From Gemmobacter aquarius (GTDB lineage Bacteria > Pseudomonadota > Alphaproteobacteria > Rhodobacterales > Rhodobacteraceae): DNA of 64,000 nt. Under the pieces are notes generated by a model. That model worked only from the letters and a program-made list of their open reading frames with translations, made no database searches and was not told the origin of the DNA. Positions within the stretch are counted from its first letter, which is position 1. Every line of letters starts with the position of its first letter. The stretch covers positions 566,001 through 630,000 of the forward strand of contig NZ_CP028918.1 in the NCBI RefSeq assembly GCF_003060865.1, given 5' to 3'. This document shows, one piece after another, positions 52,012 to 62,082 of the stretch. The translations under genes and the position numbers were made by a program.

Positions 52012-55000
52012 ATGCCTTTTCTTGAATTTTTGCGCCCAAGGCCCGCCGACAAGCTGCCTCTGCTAGAGCGGTGTTTGTCGGTCGATCTGGAAGTCGATCC
52101 CAAGAAGGCAGCGATCTTCGACCTCGCCGCCGTGCGCTTTGGTTCCGGTCCTGCTGTGGCGGCGAGAGGACGGTTGCAAAAGTCACTGGATGATCTTGAA
52201 GCAGCCCTTAAGGCGACAAGTCACATTATCGGTCACAACATCCTGCGTCATGACATCGAGCATCTTCTGGCCGCGCGTCCGAGGCTTCGCGACAAGATGA
52301 GCGCGCCGATCGATACGCTTTGGCTGAACCCGCCGGCCTTTCCGCGCAACCCTTACCATCACTTGGTGAAGCATCACCACGACGGGCGCTTGCAGGCGGG
52401 GCATGTGAACGATCCTGAGCTAGATGCCCGGCTGGTGTTTCAGGTTCTGGAAAACCAGATCGAAGCCTTGAGAAACCAAGCGCCCGAGATGCTTCTGGCG
52501 TGGCATTTTCTTGTGACGCGATCGGATCGGTCGGACGGGTTCGACGCTGTTTTTCAGCATGTCCGCAACGCGAACGCACCCGACCGAGGGACGGCACTCG
52601 CCGCGATCCGCAAAATCTTGGTCGGCCAGGCGTGTGGTGCGCAAGTCGACCCCGCTCTGGATGCCCTGAAAGACGCGCAGATGGCTTGGCCGATGGCCTA
52701 TGCGCTAGCGTGGATATCGGTGTCCGGAGGCGAGTCCGTCATGCCGCCTTGGGTCCGGTTTTCGTTTCCGCGGGCCGCGTTGATCGTTCGTCAACTGCGC
52801 GACACCAACTGTGGCAAGCCGACTTGCTCCTGGTGCGCAACGATGAACGATCCGAAGGGCGCGCTGGCGAAATGGTTCGGGTTTCCGGCTTTCCGTCCTG
52901 AGCCTACCGATGCTGACGGACGACCGTTGCAGGAGGTCATCGTCGAGAGAAGCATGGCCCATGACCATGTCCTCGGCATCCTGCCCACCGGCACCGGCAA
53001 GTCGGTCTGTTATCAAGTCCCGGCCCTCAGCCTCTATGACAAAACAGGCGCATTGACCGTCGTGATCTCGCCTCTCGTGGCATTGATGGCCGACCAAGTG
53101 CAGGGGATGGAACGCGCTGGTATTTCGTCAGCTGTAACGATCAACGGTATGCTGTCGATGCCAGAGCGGCAGGAAGCGCTGGATCGCGTCAGGCTGGGTC
53201 AGGCTGCTATCCTGCTGATTTCGCCAGAACAACTTCGGTCGGTCTCGGTGCGTTCGGTCCTGAATCAACGCGAGGTCGGAATTTGGGTGTTGGACGAGGC
53301 GCATTGCGTCTCGAAATGGGGGCACGATTTCCGGCCTGACTATCGCTACATCGGGCGTTTCATCCGAGAATTCTCGGGTGATGCACCGCCAGCCCCGATC
53401 CTCTGCCTGACGGCTACGGCCAAGCCCGAGGTCGTGCGCGATATCACCGACCATTTCCGCGAGCGGCTTGGAATCGAGCTTGGACTGTTCGACGGGGGGG
53501 CGACACGGACGAACCTGTCCTTTTCGGTGCTGCCGACGGGGAAGGAGAGCAAGCTTGGCGATATCCTGACGGCCATACAGGATCATCTTCCCGAGGGGCG
53601 TTCTGGCGCGGTTGTCTATTGCGCGACCCGCCCTGAGACCGAGCGCGTGGCAGAATTTCTTAAGGCACAGGGTCTGGCCGCTGCCCATTTTCACGCGCGG
53701 TTGACGGCCGATGACAAACGGTCCGTGCAGGAAGCCTTTCGTGTGGGTGACCTGCGGGTGATCGCGGCGACGAATGCCTTCGGCATGGGGATCGACAAGC
53801 CCGACATCCGGCTTGTTGTTCATGCCGACATCCCCGGCTCACTCGAGAACTATCTTCAGGAGGCAGGTCGCGCCGGACGTGACCGACAGCCTGCCACGTG
53901 CGTGCTGTTGTATCATACCGACGATGTTGAACGGCAATTCACCCTGGCCGCACGTTCGCGTCTGGAAAGGCACGAGATCGGCGCCATCCTCAAGGCTCTG
54001 CGTCGGATCGACGAGCAGGGACGGAACGGCGGCAAGGTTGTGGCGACCACCGGAGAAATCGTGCGCGAGGAGAAGGATCGCGACTTTATCCGCGACAGCG
54101 CGACCGACGACACGCGGGTCAAAACGGCCGTTTCGTGGCTGGAGGAGGCAACCCTTGTCTCACGTGAAGAGAACCGTGTGCAGGTGTTCCCTTCATCGCT
54201 CATGGTGCGCACGTTGGCCGAAGCGGCAGAGCGGCTCGGAAAAGCGCAGATCACAGAAACACGGCGCAAGCAGCTTTTGGATATCGTCCGCCACCTGATG
54301 AACACGCCCGCCGATCAGGGTATTTCAACCGATGAGTTGACCGGCATCGCGGGCCTTACACATCGCGGACTCGCCAAGGCCATGGCTGACCTTGAGACGC
54401 TCAGTCTGGCGAAGAACGACATCGCGATTACGGTTCAAGTCCACGTCGGGATAGAGAACGCCTCGCGCCAGCGGCTTGCGGCAGCACGGGCGCTGGAAGG
54501 CGCGCTGATCGGCACGATGCGGGAAATGGCACCTGATGCTGATGCGGGTGGGGGGTGCCTCTTGGACCTCACGGTTGCCAGCCAGAAGATGCGCGAGATC
54601 GGGAATTCCGGTGCAGGCCCTCATATCCTTGAACGCCTGTTGCGCAGTATCGAGCGGGACGGGCGCGACGAAGATGGCGGGCAGGGCAATATCAGGCTGA
54701 GAAAGCTGTCGTCCAAGACGCTCGAACTTACGCTTCAGCGGTCATGGCGGGTGGTGGACCAGACGGCTTCCCTGCGCTGGACCGCAGCCGAACGGTTGCT
54801 GGAATTCATGATCGCCAAGGTGCCCAGCGGGACCAGGGGCAAGGATATTCAGGTCGAAATGACGCTCGGTGACCTTTTGGCCCAGCTGAACGGTGATGCT
54901 GTCATAAGGGCATCGGGCATAAAGGACATGACCAAGCTGATGGAACGTGCGCTGCTTTGGCTGCACGAACAGCAGGTGCTGACGCTGGGCAAGGGACTGA

Positions 55001-57147
55001 CGGTCTTTCGCTCGGCCATGACGATCCATCTGAACCCAGAGCGGACGCCATTTGCGGCCAAGGACTTCCTGCCCCTGCAAGAGCATTACCGCGAGCAGAC
55101 CGTGCAGACCCATGTCATGGCTGCCTATGCCGAAAAGGGGCTGGAACGGATCGACGAGGCGCAGCGGCTGTCAGAAGATTACTTCACCATGGATCAAGAG
55201 CGCTTCCTGCGCCGCTGGATGCCCGGGCAGGGTATTGAGATTCGCCGCCAAACCACCGGACGCGCGTGGAAGCAGATCGTCGAAGACCTCGGCAATCCGA
55301 CTCAGCAAGAGATCGTGGCCGATGATCGCGAGGAGACCAACGTCCTCGTGCTGGCCGGTCCCGGATCAGGCAAGACACGGGTGCTCGTTCACCGCATGGC
55401 CTATCTTCTGCGCGTCCGGCGCGAAGACCCCAAGGGCATACTCGTCCTGACCTACAACCGCCATGCCGCGGCCGAGATCAAGGCTCGCCTTCGCGGACTT
55501 GTGGGAGAGGATGCCGCTTGGGTCACTGTCTCGACTTGCCACGCGCTTGCCATGCGGCTGGTAGGTGCGAGCTTTGTTGGTGGAGCGACCGAGACTCGCG
55601 ATTTCGACGCCATCCTGCAGGACGCCGTGCGCCTGCTCACGGGCGAAGGATTAAGCCGCGCCGAGGCCGAGGCGCAGCGCGAGGCGTTGATCCAAGGATA
55701 CCGCTGGATTCTTGTCGATGAGTATCAGGACATCGGACCCGACGAATATGCGCTGATTGCTGCCGTTGCGGGGCGCTCGCTGGAAGACCCCGATCAGCGC
55801 CTCAGCCTCTTTGCCGTGGGGGATGACGACCAGAACATCTACGCCTTCAGCGGGGCGTCGATTTCGTTCATCCGCCAGTTTGAACAGGATTGCCGAGCCA
55901 AGCCGAAGTTCCTGACCGAGAATTACCGATCGACCCGCTACATCATCGACGCTGCAAACCAGGTCATCGAACCTGCCCAAGGGCGCATGAAAGCGGGCCA
56001 CCCGATCACGGTAGACAAGGTTCGCACCCTCCATCCCGGCGGCGGCGTCATGGCGACCTACGACCCCGTCAGCCGTGGCCGCGTGCAATTCCTCGACGTT
56101 GTCGGCGACGACGTCGTTCAAGGCGTTGCTGCGGTGGATGAACTGGTCCGGCTTTCCCGTCTCGACCCGGATTTCTCGTGGTCGCGCACGGCGATCATCT
56201 CTCGCGACTGGAAGCGACTGGCGCCCGTGCGGGCCTATGCCGAGAAGCTGGGTCTGCCTGTCGAGATGGCAAATGAAAAGCTGCCGAGCATATGGCGCAT
56301 GCGCGAGATGCAAAGGTTGGTTGCTGGCCTGCGGGAGCGGCCAGCGGCAATGCTGACGATCCAAAACATCCTTGATGTCCTCAACCGGCAACGCCCGACA
56401 CGCTGGGTCGAGTTGATTGCCGAGGGTGTCGCGGATCTCGCCCGCGAACTCGGCACCAAGGCGATCCCTGTTCCAGATGCCGTGGAGTGGCTTGCCGAAT
56501 GGGCACAAGATGTCAGGGGATCTCAGCGTGGGCTTCTGCTTTTGACCGCGCATCGGTCCAAGGGGCTGGAGTTCGATCATGTTGTAATCCTGAACGGCGG
56601 CTGGCAGGCGCTTTCGCAAGGTGAAGACGGCGAAGCTCCACGGCGCCTGTTTTACGTCGCCATGACTCGGGCGCGGCGAAGCCTTTCCGTCGTGACGAGC
56701 GGGGCACATGCCTTCGTCCGCGCCGACAGTGAAAGCGAGCTGTTGCGCAAGGTCGAGGCCCCGCGACCCGTCGACCTGCCCGAACCTGACCAATATCAAT
56801 TGCCAGACATGAGCGCGGTCGATCTTTCCTATGCCGGTCGTCTTGCCGAGACGAGCCAGACGCTTGCCGCCGTTGCTGCTGCCGAGGTCGATGACCCCGT
56901 GACGCTGGACCTACACGAGGGAAAATGGATGATCATTGACACCCGAGGACGAGTGCTCGGGCGTATGGCGGGGAACTGGAATCCGCCCGAAGGGACGCAC
57001 CTTGTTGCAGGCAAAGTCGGGGCCATTGTCCGCTGGCGCAAAACCGACAACGAGGAGGCTTTCCAAGTCTACATAAAGCGTGGGGAGTGGGAGACGGTTC
57101 TTCCGGAGCTGGTGTTTCGAAAGGACCCTCGCGCCTTCAAAAGGTGA
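52012..57147 (+). CDS. exonuclease-RecQ-UvrD triple helicase fusion
   Basis: 1711 residues in three parts. About 1-150: a DnaQ-type (DEDD) exonuclease, with LSVDLEVDP (exo I), GHNILRHD (exo II) and NDPELDARL (exo III). About 300-660: RecQ helicase, with GTGKS at 327-331 (Walker A), DEAH at 428-431 and NAFGMGIDKPDIR plus QEAGRAGRDRQ. About 1090-1600: UvrD/Rep helicase, with GPGSGKT at 1116-1122, DEYQD at 1236-1240, GDDDQNIYAFSGAS, ENYRST, TAHRSKGLEFD and MTRAR near 1551. All motifs look intact, so it may combine two motors of different directions with a nuclease for DNA repair or phage defence. It stands alone, without a neighbouring partner. Confidence 0.92.
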   Translation: MPFLEFLRPRPADKLPLLERCLSVDLEVDPKKAAIFDLAAVRFGSGPAVAARGRLQKSLDDLEAALKATSHIIGHNILRHDIEHLLAARPRLRDKMSAPIDTLWLNPPAFPRNPYHHLVKHHHDGRLQAGHVNDPELDARLVFQVLENQIEALRNQAPEMLLAWHFLVTRSDRSDGFDAVFQHVRNANAPDRGTALAAIRKILVGQACGAQVDPALDALKDAQMAWPMAYALAWISVSGGESVMPPWVRFSFPRAALIVRQLRDTNCGKPTCSWCATMNDPKGALAKWFGFPAFRPEPTDADGRPLQEVIVERSMAHDHVLGILPTGTGKSVCYQVPALSLYDKTGALTVVISPLVALMADQVQGMERAGISSAVTINGMLSMPERQEALDRVRLGQAAILLISPEQLRSVSVRSVLNQREVGIWVLDEAHCVSKWGHDFRPDYRYIGRFIREFSGDAPPAPILCLTATAKPEVVRDITDHFRERLGIELGLFDGGATRTNLSFSVLPTGKESKLGDILTAIQDHLPEGRSGAVVYCATRPETERVAEFLKAQGLAAAHFHARLTADDKRSVQEAFRVGDLRVIAATNAFGMGIDKPDIRLVVHADIPGSLENYLQEAGRAGRDRQPATCVLLYHTDDVERQFTLAARSRLERHEIGAILKALRRIDEQGRNGGKVVATTGEIVREEKDRDFIRDSATDDTRVKTAVSWLEEATLVSREENRVQVFPSSLMVRTLAEAAERLGKAQITETRRKQLLDIVRHLMNTPADQGISTDELTGIAGLTHRGLAKAMADLETLSLAKNDIAITVQVHVGIENASRQRLAAARALEGALIGTMREMAPDADAGGGCLLDLTVASQKMREIGNSGAGPHILERLLRSIERDGRDEDGGQGNIRLRKLSSKTLELTLQRSWRVVDQTASLRWTAAERLLEFMIAKVPSGTRGKDIQVEMTLGDLLAQLNGDAVIRASGIKDMTKLMERALLWLHEQQVLTLGKGLTVFRSAMTIHLNPERTPFAAKDFLPLQEHYREQTVQTHVMAAYAEKGLERIDEAQRLSEDYFTMDQERFLRRWMPGQGIEIRRQTTGRAWKQIVEDLGNPTQQEIVADDREETNVLVLAGPGSGKTRVLVHRMAYLLRVRREDPKGILVLTYNRHAAAEIKARLRGLVGEDAAWVTVSTCHALAMRLVGASFVGGATETRDFDAILQDAVRLLTGEGLSRAEAEAQREALIQGYRWILVDEYQDIGPDEYALIAAVAGRSLEDPDQRLSLFAVGDDDQNIYAFSGASISFIRQFEQDCRAKPKFLTENYRSTRYIIDAANQVIEPAQGRMKAGHPITVDKVRTLHPGGGVMATYDPVSRGRVQFLDVVGDDVVQGVAAVDELVRLSRLDPDFSWSRTAIISRDWKRLAPVRAYAEKLGLPVEMANEKLPSIWRMREMQRLVAGLRERPAAMLTIQNILDVLNRQRPTRWVELIAEGVADLARELGTKAIPVPDAVEWLAEWAQDVRGSQRGLLLLTAHRSKGLEFDHVVILNGGWQALSQGEDGEAPRRLFYVAMTRARRSLSVVTSGAHAFVRADSESELLRKVEAPRPVDLPEPDQYQLPDMSAVDLSYAGRLAETSQTLAAVAAAEVDDPVTLDLHEGKWMIIDTRGRVLGRMAGNWNPPEGTHLVAGKVGAIVRWRKTDNEEAFQVYIKRGEWETVLPELVFRKDPRAFKR

Positions 57148-57241
57148 AGGCATTTGGGACTGGTTCGTGACACGGGCGCATTGGTGATCTTTAGCCACCC
57201 GCAACTGCGATGGCCCAGCTTTCGCAACGCGCCCAAGTGGT

Positions 57242-57964
57242 TCACCTCACGTCGCGGCCTTGATTGAGGATGATGACATTGCCGCTGCAGATATCCCCTG
57301 CGGGCGATATCAGGAACCCGACCCAAGCCGCGATTTCCGACGGTTGCATCGCGTGGCCATGCGGCATGGCGGCGATGGCGCGGGCCAGCACATCCTCCGT
57401 CAGCACCTTGAACAGGGGCGTCTCGGTCATGGCGGGGGCTACCGAGTTCACCGCGATCTTGTCCCGCGCATAGCGGCGCGCCAGATCCTTGGTTAGCGTG
57501 TCCAGCGCTGCCTTCGAGGCGCGGTAGTGCGGCGGGTCGAAGACGTCGAAGTTATAGGCCCCGTTCGAGCTGATATTGACGATCTTGCGCACGCCGGGTC
57601 GGCCCGCCATCAGCGGAATCGCCGCCTGACAGCAATGGAAGGCACCGGAGAAATTGAGCGCCATTTGCCCGTCAAGTTCGACTGCCGGGATGTTCGGGAA
57701 ATCGGACATAAAGCAGGTGCCAGCGTTGTTGACCAAGGCATCGACTCCGCCCTGATCCGAACCTATCTGCGCAAAAGCATCGGCAATCGCCCCGGCGTCG
57801 GTCAAGTCAACCACTATGCCCGTGAAGAGGTCCGCCGACATGCTGGCCAGACCCGTCGCGTCGATGTCCAGCCCCACCACATGCAGCCCGTCCGACAGGA
57901 GTTTCGCGCTGATCGCCCGCCCAAGGCCACCCGCCGCCCCTGTCACGACCGCAATTCTCGACAT
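57242..57964 (-). CDS. SDR-family NAD(P)-dependent oxidoreductase
   Basis: 240 residues. Cofactor site VVTGAAGGLGRAIS at residues 7-20; ALVNNAGT near 80; catalytic Ser in NISSNGAY near 133 and YRASKAAL (Tyr and Lys) near 148. Length normal for a classical short-chain dehydrogenase. The substrate is unknown, since SDR sequences do not reveal it. It is convergent with the helicase gene, about 95 bp away. Confidence 0.9.
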   Translation of the reverse strand: MSRIAVVTGAAGGLGRAISAKLLSDGLHVVGLDIDATGLASMSADLFTGIVVDLTDAGAIADAFAQIGSDQGGVDALVNNAGTCFMSDFPNIPAVELDGQMALNFSGAFHCCQAAIPLMAGRPGVRKIVNISSNGAYNFDVFDPPHYRASKAALDTLTKDLARRYARDKIAVNSVAPAMTETPLFKVLTEDVLARAIAAMPHGHAMQPSEIAAWVGFLISPAGDICSGNVIILNQGRDVR

Positions 57965-58316
57965 GTCTCACCCCAACTTCCATATCCGCTTGGCTTCAAG
58001 CAATATCACAACAACCGCGCCGATCCTGCAATTGCGCCGCGGCGATGGTCAGCTCATGCAGCCATTATTTGACAGTCCCAAAGCGACAGTCGTGCCAGTC
58101 ATCTTTCTCGAAGGAGCCCCTCGTCTCGGGGTGGGCGACCACTTTCCGCATGCTGCCATGTCTCGGTAGGGAGATAGAGGAGAAGGTCATCCTGCCAAGC
58201 GGCGGACACAACACCTTCAATCGATTAAGAAGGAAGCTCCATGGCGGGCGGACCGAGCGCCACCGCGGCACGCCAGACCGGAACGATTGCAGTGCTGTTG
58301 GATGCATCATGCCACC
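57965..58316. other. gene-free stretch
   Basis: About 350 bp between two minus-strand genes with no credible gene. The SDR promoter should lie here. Confidence 0.5.
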
Positions 58317-58574
58317 TCATGCAGCACGCAGTGCGGCTTCAAAGAAGCCGGACTGATAAAGTTCGAGCTCGGTAACAAAGCCCGCCTGCATAGTGGCTTC
58401 ATAGGCTTCGATCTCTGCAACCTTCCACCGGGCCGCGTTGCCGCCGGGATGATAGGGCTTCGGAAAAGCGCCTTTCCGGCACCACCACCAGATCGTGTCG
58501 ACCGATACGCTGAAGCGTGCGGCGACCTGTTCGACGGGAATGTAGAAGGACTCGGGAGGGAGCGGTTTGTTCAT
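58317..58574 (-). CDS. AlpA-like helix-turn-helix regulator
   Basis: 85 residues. It matches the AlpA/MerR-like excisionase pattern: YIPVEQVAARFSVSVDTIWWWCRKGAFPKPYHPGGNAARWKVAEIEAYE, with the FPKP and W elements typical of phage AlpA regulators. Such genes usually sit next to integrases and control excision; no integrase is seen nearby. It lies 330 bp from tRNA-Phe, a common integration site, so it may be the last trace of an island or prophage. Confidence 0.8.
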   Translation of the reverse strand: MNKPLPPESFYIPVEQVAARFSVSVDTIWWWCRKGAFPKPYHPGGNAARWKVAEIEAYEATMQAGFVTELELYQSGFFEAALRAA

Positions 58575-58900
58575 GACACATCCATTGCAGGGGTAAGTTC
58601 GGAGAGGTGTCAGGCTAAGCCCGACTCCGATTCTTTAGCGGCGAGGCCCTTGCGTTGCGTCGGAATCTGATCGCCAAAATAAGCGCCCACTTAACAAAGC
58701 GCCGACCGTTGTATTTTTGCAACTTTCATCTCGTCATACGGACCACGGCACAAAACGTCTGTTAGGCCCTGAGGTCATACCGATTCAGGGCTTCATGACC
58801 GGACGATGCGTTTTGTAACCCAGATGTAACCCAGCCCGCGAACAGCCTCGGATGCGAAGACATGCGCTTATTATTTAATGAGCGATTTCAGGGTGTTAAG
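58575..58900. other. gene-free stretch between the AlpA-like gene and tRNA-Phe
   Basis: About 325 bp, no gene. It contains the repeated GTAACCCAG at about 58816 and 58827. An attachment-site duplicate of the tRNA 3' end was looked for here and not found. Confidence 0.45.
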
Positions 58901-58976
58901 TGGTGCCCAGAGCCGGAATCGAACCAGCGACACGCGGATTTTCAATCCGCTGCTCTACCAACTGAGCTATCTGGGC
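58901..58976 (-). tRNA. tRNA-Phe (GAA)
   Basis: 76 nt with CCA encoded. The acceptor stem GCCCAGA pairs with TCTGGGC, with discriminator A. The D arm region reads TAGCTCAGTTGGTAGAGC; the anticodon loop TTGAAAA in a GCGGA/TCCGC stem gives GAA, and the T arm contains GGTTCGATTCC. All stems pair. Confidence 0.97.
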
Positions 58977-58979
58977 ACC

Positions 58980-59284
58980 GTGTCGAAGCCTGCGCTTCGG
59001 ATTGAGGCGTGATACGTCAGGGTCGGGGGGCTGTCCAGAGGGTTTGAGGAAAAATATGCGGTGGAGCGGGTGATTTGGGTGAGGTGGGTCAAGGACCGGT
59101 CGGGCGGGGTTGCCCTGCATAGGGATTGCGGGGGTGTGTGGTTTTGGCCGACCGGAGCGGGGCATATCGGTGGGCGATCGGGGGCGGAAACCGGGGTCTG
59201 GGTGGCGCGGTGCGTTCCGGGGGCGGGGGGCTGCCCTTCTGCCCGAATTAAGCGGGCCGGGACTGGCGCGCAGGGCCTGATGCC
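58980..59284. other. gene-free G-rich stretch
   Basis: About 300 bp between tRNA-Phe and yacG; plus-strand G-rich, no gene seen. It may hold a tRNA promoter at the tRNA side. Confidence 0.5.
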
Positions 59285-59470
59285 TCAGTTCGGACGGATC
59301 GGCGGGGCGTCTTCGTGGCCGTCGGACAGGGTCTCGTCGGCCTCTTCGTCGGTCACCGGTATCGCGTAGCTGCCTGTCAACCAGCGGCCGAGGTCGACAT
59401 CGGCGCAGCGGCGGGAGCAGAACGGCTTGTATTTCGGGTCGGTATCCTTGTGGCAGATCGGGCAGGTCAC
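59285..59470 (-). CDS. yacG: DNA gyrase inhibitor YacG
   Basis: 61 residues from a GTG that overlaps the RNase E/G stop (GTGA). The zinc-binding motif is CPICHK and then FCSRRCADVDLGRWL, giving four Cys (C-x2-C and C-x3-C), as in YacG, which binds GyrB and lowers gyrase activity. The acidic C-terminal tail is typical. This is the last gene of the run before tRNA-Phe. Confidence 0.92.
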   Translation of the reverse strand: MTCPICHKDTDPKYKPFCSRRCADVDLGRWLTGSYAIPVTDEEADETLSDGHEDAPPIRPN

Positions 59471-60501
59471 GGCAGAACAGCCTCCAACGGCAGACGGTCG
59501 CGTTTTCGGGTCATCTCGTATAGGCCGAGTGCGGTCCAGCCCGCGAGGTTCGTCTCGGCGGCTTCGTGCTTGAAAGCGGCGCGGATCACCTGATCGAGGA
59601 TGGCGCGGTCTTTCTTGGGCAAGGGCGCGAAATCGACGACCACCTGACCGCCAAGCCCGCGCAGGCGCAACTGGCGGGGCAGGTCGCGGGCGGCGGCGAT
59701 GTTCACCTTGAGGCTCGCGGCAGGGCTGGTGTCGGGGCCGGTGTTGATGTCGACCGCGACAAGCGCGCGGGTGGGTTCGATCATCATATGGCCGCCCCCT
59801 GTCAGCGCGACGCGAGGGTCGCGCAGCGCGTCGAGCATCTCGGCGACACCTGCATCGGCGAAACCGCCTTCGACCACCTCGTCGGGGGCGGGATCGGCCC
59901 AATCGCGCCATGCGGTTTCGTGGGCGCCGGGTCCATCGACCAGCAGTTCGGGGCTGCCATCGGTATCGGCCAGCACCGCAAGGGCGAGGCTTTTGACGGC
60001 TAGGATGTCGTCGGCGATTTCATCCGCTTCGGCATCGGCACAGGCCGAGCGCAGGATCAGGCCCATGTCTTCGGGCGCGCCCGCCATGGCTTCGGTCGCT
60101 AGGGCAGTGAGGGTTTCGCGCAACTCCTCGTCGCGGATGCGGCGCGAGACGTTGAGGCCGGGGGCCGCGGGGGTGATGATCGCGTAGCGCGATTTGAACA
60201 GCAGTCGGACGGTGACGGGCACGGCCTTGCCCGGTTCGGTAGGGCCGGTCACCTGCACAAGAAGGCGCTGGCCGGGGCTGATGCCCGAAATCTGGCGCAA
60301 AAAGCCCGAGCCGCCGGGCAGTTTGACGAAAATGCCACCTTGGCCTTTTACAGGACGGTCGGCAACTGCGCGAAAGATCGCGCCGGGCAGGACGACGTCG
60401 CCTTCGGGGTCGATCAGCAGGTCTTCGAGCTGGCCGTCGACCACGAGGGCGGCGGCAGGGCGTCCGGCGATTTCGTCGATCAGGACAACGCGGCCCTTCA
60501 T
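59467..60501 (-). CDS. rng: ribonuclease E/G family protein (short form)
   Basis: 344 residues from the ATG at 60501, which overlaps the maf stop (ATGA). Residues about 35-100 are an S1-like domain. The catalytic core has LVAVDINTG (first Mg-binding Asp) and [12 protein letters not shown] (second Asp), as in RNase E/G. It lacks the long C-terminal scaffold of RNase E and the zinc-link CPxC motif. Probably an RNA endonuclease for 5S/16S rRNA or mRNA. The family is certain; whether it forms the usual tetramer without the zinc link is not. Confidence 0.85.
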   Translation of the reverse strand: MKGRVVLIDEIAGRPAAALVVDGQLEDLLIDPEGDVVLPGAIFRAVADRPVKGQGGIFVKLPGGSGFLRQISGISPGQRLLVQVTGPTEPGKAVPVTVRLLFKSRYAIITPAAPGLNVSRRIRDEELRETLTALATEAMAGAPEDMGLILRSACADAEADEIADDILAVKSLALAVLADTDGSPELLVDGPGAHETAWRDWADPAPDEVVEGGFADAGVAEMLDALRDPRVALTGGGHMMIEPTRALVAVDINTGPDTSPAASLKVNIAAARDLPRQLRLRGLGGQVVVDFAPLPKKDRAILDQVIRAAFKHEAAETNLAGWTALGLYEMTRKRDRLPLEAVLP

Positions 60502-61072
60502 GGCAATCTCCATACAGGGTAGCCTGCGGCTTGCAGCAGGGCGGCGGTTTCGGAAAGCGGCAGGCCGACGATGCCGGTGAAGCTGCCGGAAATCCACGGG
60601 ATGAAGGCACCGGCGGCGCCCTGTATCGCATAAGCTCCGGCCTTGCCCTGCCATTCGCCACCCGCGAGATAGGTGTTCAGTTCGGCGTCGGACAGGCGTT
60701 TCATCTTGACCGCGCTGACCGAAGACCGCGCCCAGAGCCTGTCGCCGCGGCGCACGGCGACGGCGGTGATCACCTGATGTCTGCGGCCGCCAAGGGCGGT
60801 AAGGAATTCGGCCGCCTCGCCCGCGTCGCGCGGCTTGCCAAGGATGCGGCGACCCAAGGCCACGGTGGTATCGGCGGTCAGCACCACGTCATCCGGACCC
60901 GCCGGAACGGCAAGCGCTTTTTCGCGGGCGAGCCGTTCGCAATAGGGGCGCGGCAGTTCGGCCTTGTGCGGGTCTTCGTCGATGTCGGGGGAAGGATGGC
61001 ATCGGGCACCAGCCCCAGTTGCGCCAGCAAATCCTTGCGGCGCGGGCTGGCAGAGCCGAGGATCAGCTTCAC
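60498..61072 (-). pseudogene. maf: Maf-like nucleotide pyrophosphatase, frameshifted
   Basis: The gene starts at GTG 61072 ([20 protein letters not shown]), overlapping the infA stop. It continues to DAILPP, where the frame breaks within a G-run at 60986-60991 (C-run on the coding strand): five bases where six would keep the frame. The rest, with [15 protein letters not shown] and [27 protein letters not shown], is in another frame and runs to the normal end. Apart from one missing base it is intact, so this is either a very recent mutation, a phase-variable site or an assembly error. Maf cleaves non-canonical nucleotides. Confidence 0.85.
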
Positions 61073-61287
61073 TTGAAACGGTAGTTGATGCGGCCCTTGG
61101 ACAGGTCGTAGGGGGTCATTTCCACCTGAACCTTGTCACCTGCAAGCACGCGGATGCGGTTCTTGCGCATCTTGCCCGCCATCACCGCGATCAGTTCATG
61201 GCCGTTGTCCAGCTCGACCCTGAATGTCGCGTTCGGCAGGAGTTCCTTTACGACGCCCGGGAATTCGAGGATGTCTTCCTTAGCCAT
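61069..61287 (-). CDS. infA: translation initiation factor IF-1
   Basis: 72 residues, [33 protein letters not shown] at the start and [25 protein letters not shown] and INYRF later: a full-length IF-1 OB fold. Essential for translation initiation. Overlaps maf by four bases. Confidence 0.98.
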   Translation of the reverse strand: MAKEDILEFPGVVKELLPNATFRVELDNGHELIAVMAGKMRKNRIRVLAGDKVQVEMTPYDLSKGRINYRFK

Positions 61288-61476
61288 GGTCTCTCCAAAT
61301 AGGGTTCCGGCCCACGGGCAGCACCCGCAAGCTTCGGGGCGTGGTAATGCGCCGGATGGGGGGGATTTTCAAGGGGGAAAATACGCGCCCCTGTCAAAGG
61401 CCGGGGGGGTTCACACCCCCGGACCCCCCGTGGAGTATTTGGGCAAAGGTGAAAGGGAAAGGCAGTCAAGGACGCG

Positions 61477-62082
61477 TCAAAGTGCCCGCATCCAGAATTG
61501 CAGCGGTTTTGTCGTCTCGTGATCCTCGCCCACGTCTTTCCACGCAAATTCGGCCAGCACACCGGGCAGGGGTTCGTAGCCGCGCCCGGCCCAGAAGGCA
61601 TCATTGGTGCGGGCGCTTGGGGGTTTGAGCGGGTGGTCGTCGGGACGCTTGACCGAGCAGAAGGCGACATGGCTGCGACCGAGGGCGCGGGCGTGATCCT
61701 CGCGCAGGTCGAAGAAGCGGTGGCCGAGACCCTTGCCGCGATATTCGGGCAAAAGCACCGATTCCGCGCCGTAGAGGATGCTTTCCAGCGGGATGCCCCG
61801 CGCGGCGAGGGGGGCGGCGAATTCGGCGGCGTGGTCTTCCATCGGGGTCGAGGTCGAGGCGCCCACCAGCACCTCGCCGAAGAAGGCCCCGACGAGCAAA
61901 GCCTTGGGGCTGTCGCGATAGGTCGCCAGATACTCGCGCTCATAGGCCAGCGAGCCGTCGTAAAGGTAGGGCCAGTCGCGGAACACCGCGATCCTTAGCC
62001 GCGCCACATCGTCGAGGGCGGCTTCCAGTTCGGCCCCCGACAGGGCGCGGACGGTGATGCCTTCGGGCAGCGGGCGCGTCAT
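61477..62082 (-). CDS. GNAT family N-acetyltransferase
   Basis: 201 residues. The acetyl-CoA pyrophosphate motif is YRGKGLGHRFFD, preceded by VLLPE; VLVGASTS lies before. Length normal for GNAT. The substrate is unknown. The ATG overlaps the stop of the NTF2-like gene (ATGA), and infA begins about 190 bp downstream. Confidence 0.85.
   Translation of the reverse strand: MTRPLPEGITVRALSGAELEAALDDVARLRIAVFRDWPYLYDGSLAYEREYLATYRDSPKALLVGAFFGEVLVGASTSTPMEDHAAEFAAPLAARGIPLESILYGAESVLLPEYRGKGLGHRFFDLREDHARALGRSHVAFCSVKRPDDHPLKPPSARTNDAFWAGRGYEPLPGVLAEFAWKDVGEDHETTKPLQFWMRAL

Noticed and set aside
58065..58310. 81-codon minus-strand frame upstream of the SDR gene
   Set aside because: Unusual composition and no family; likely intergenic.
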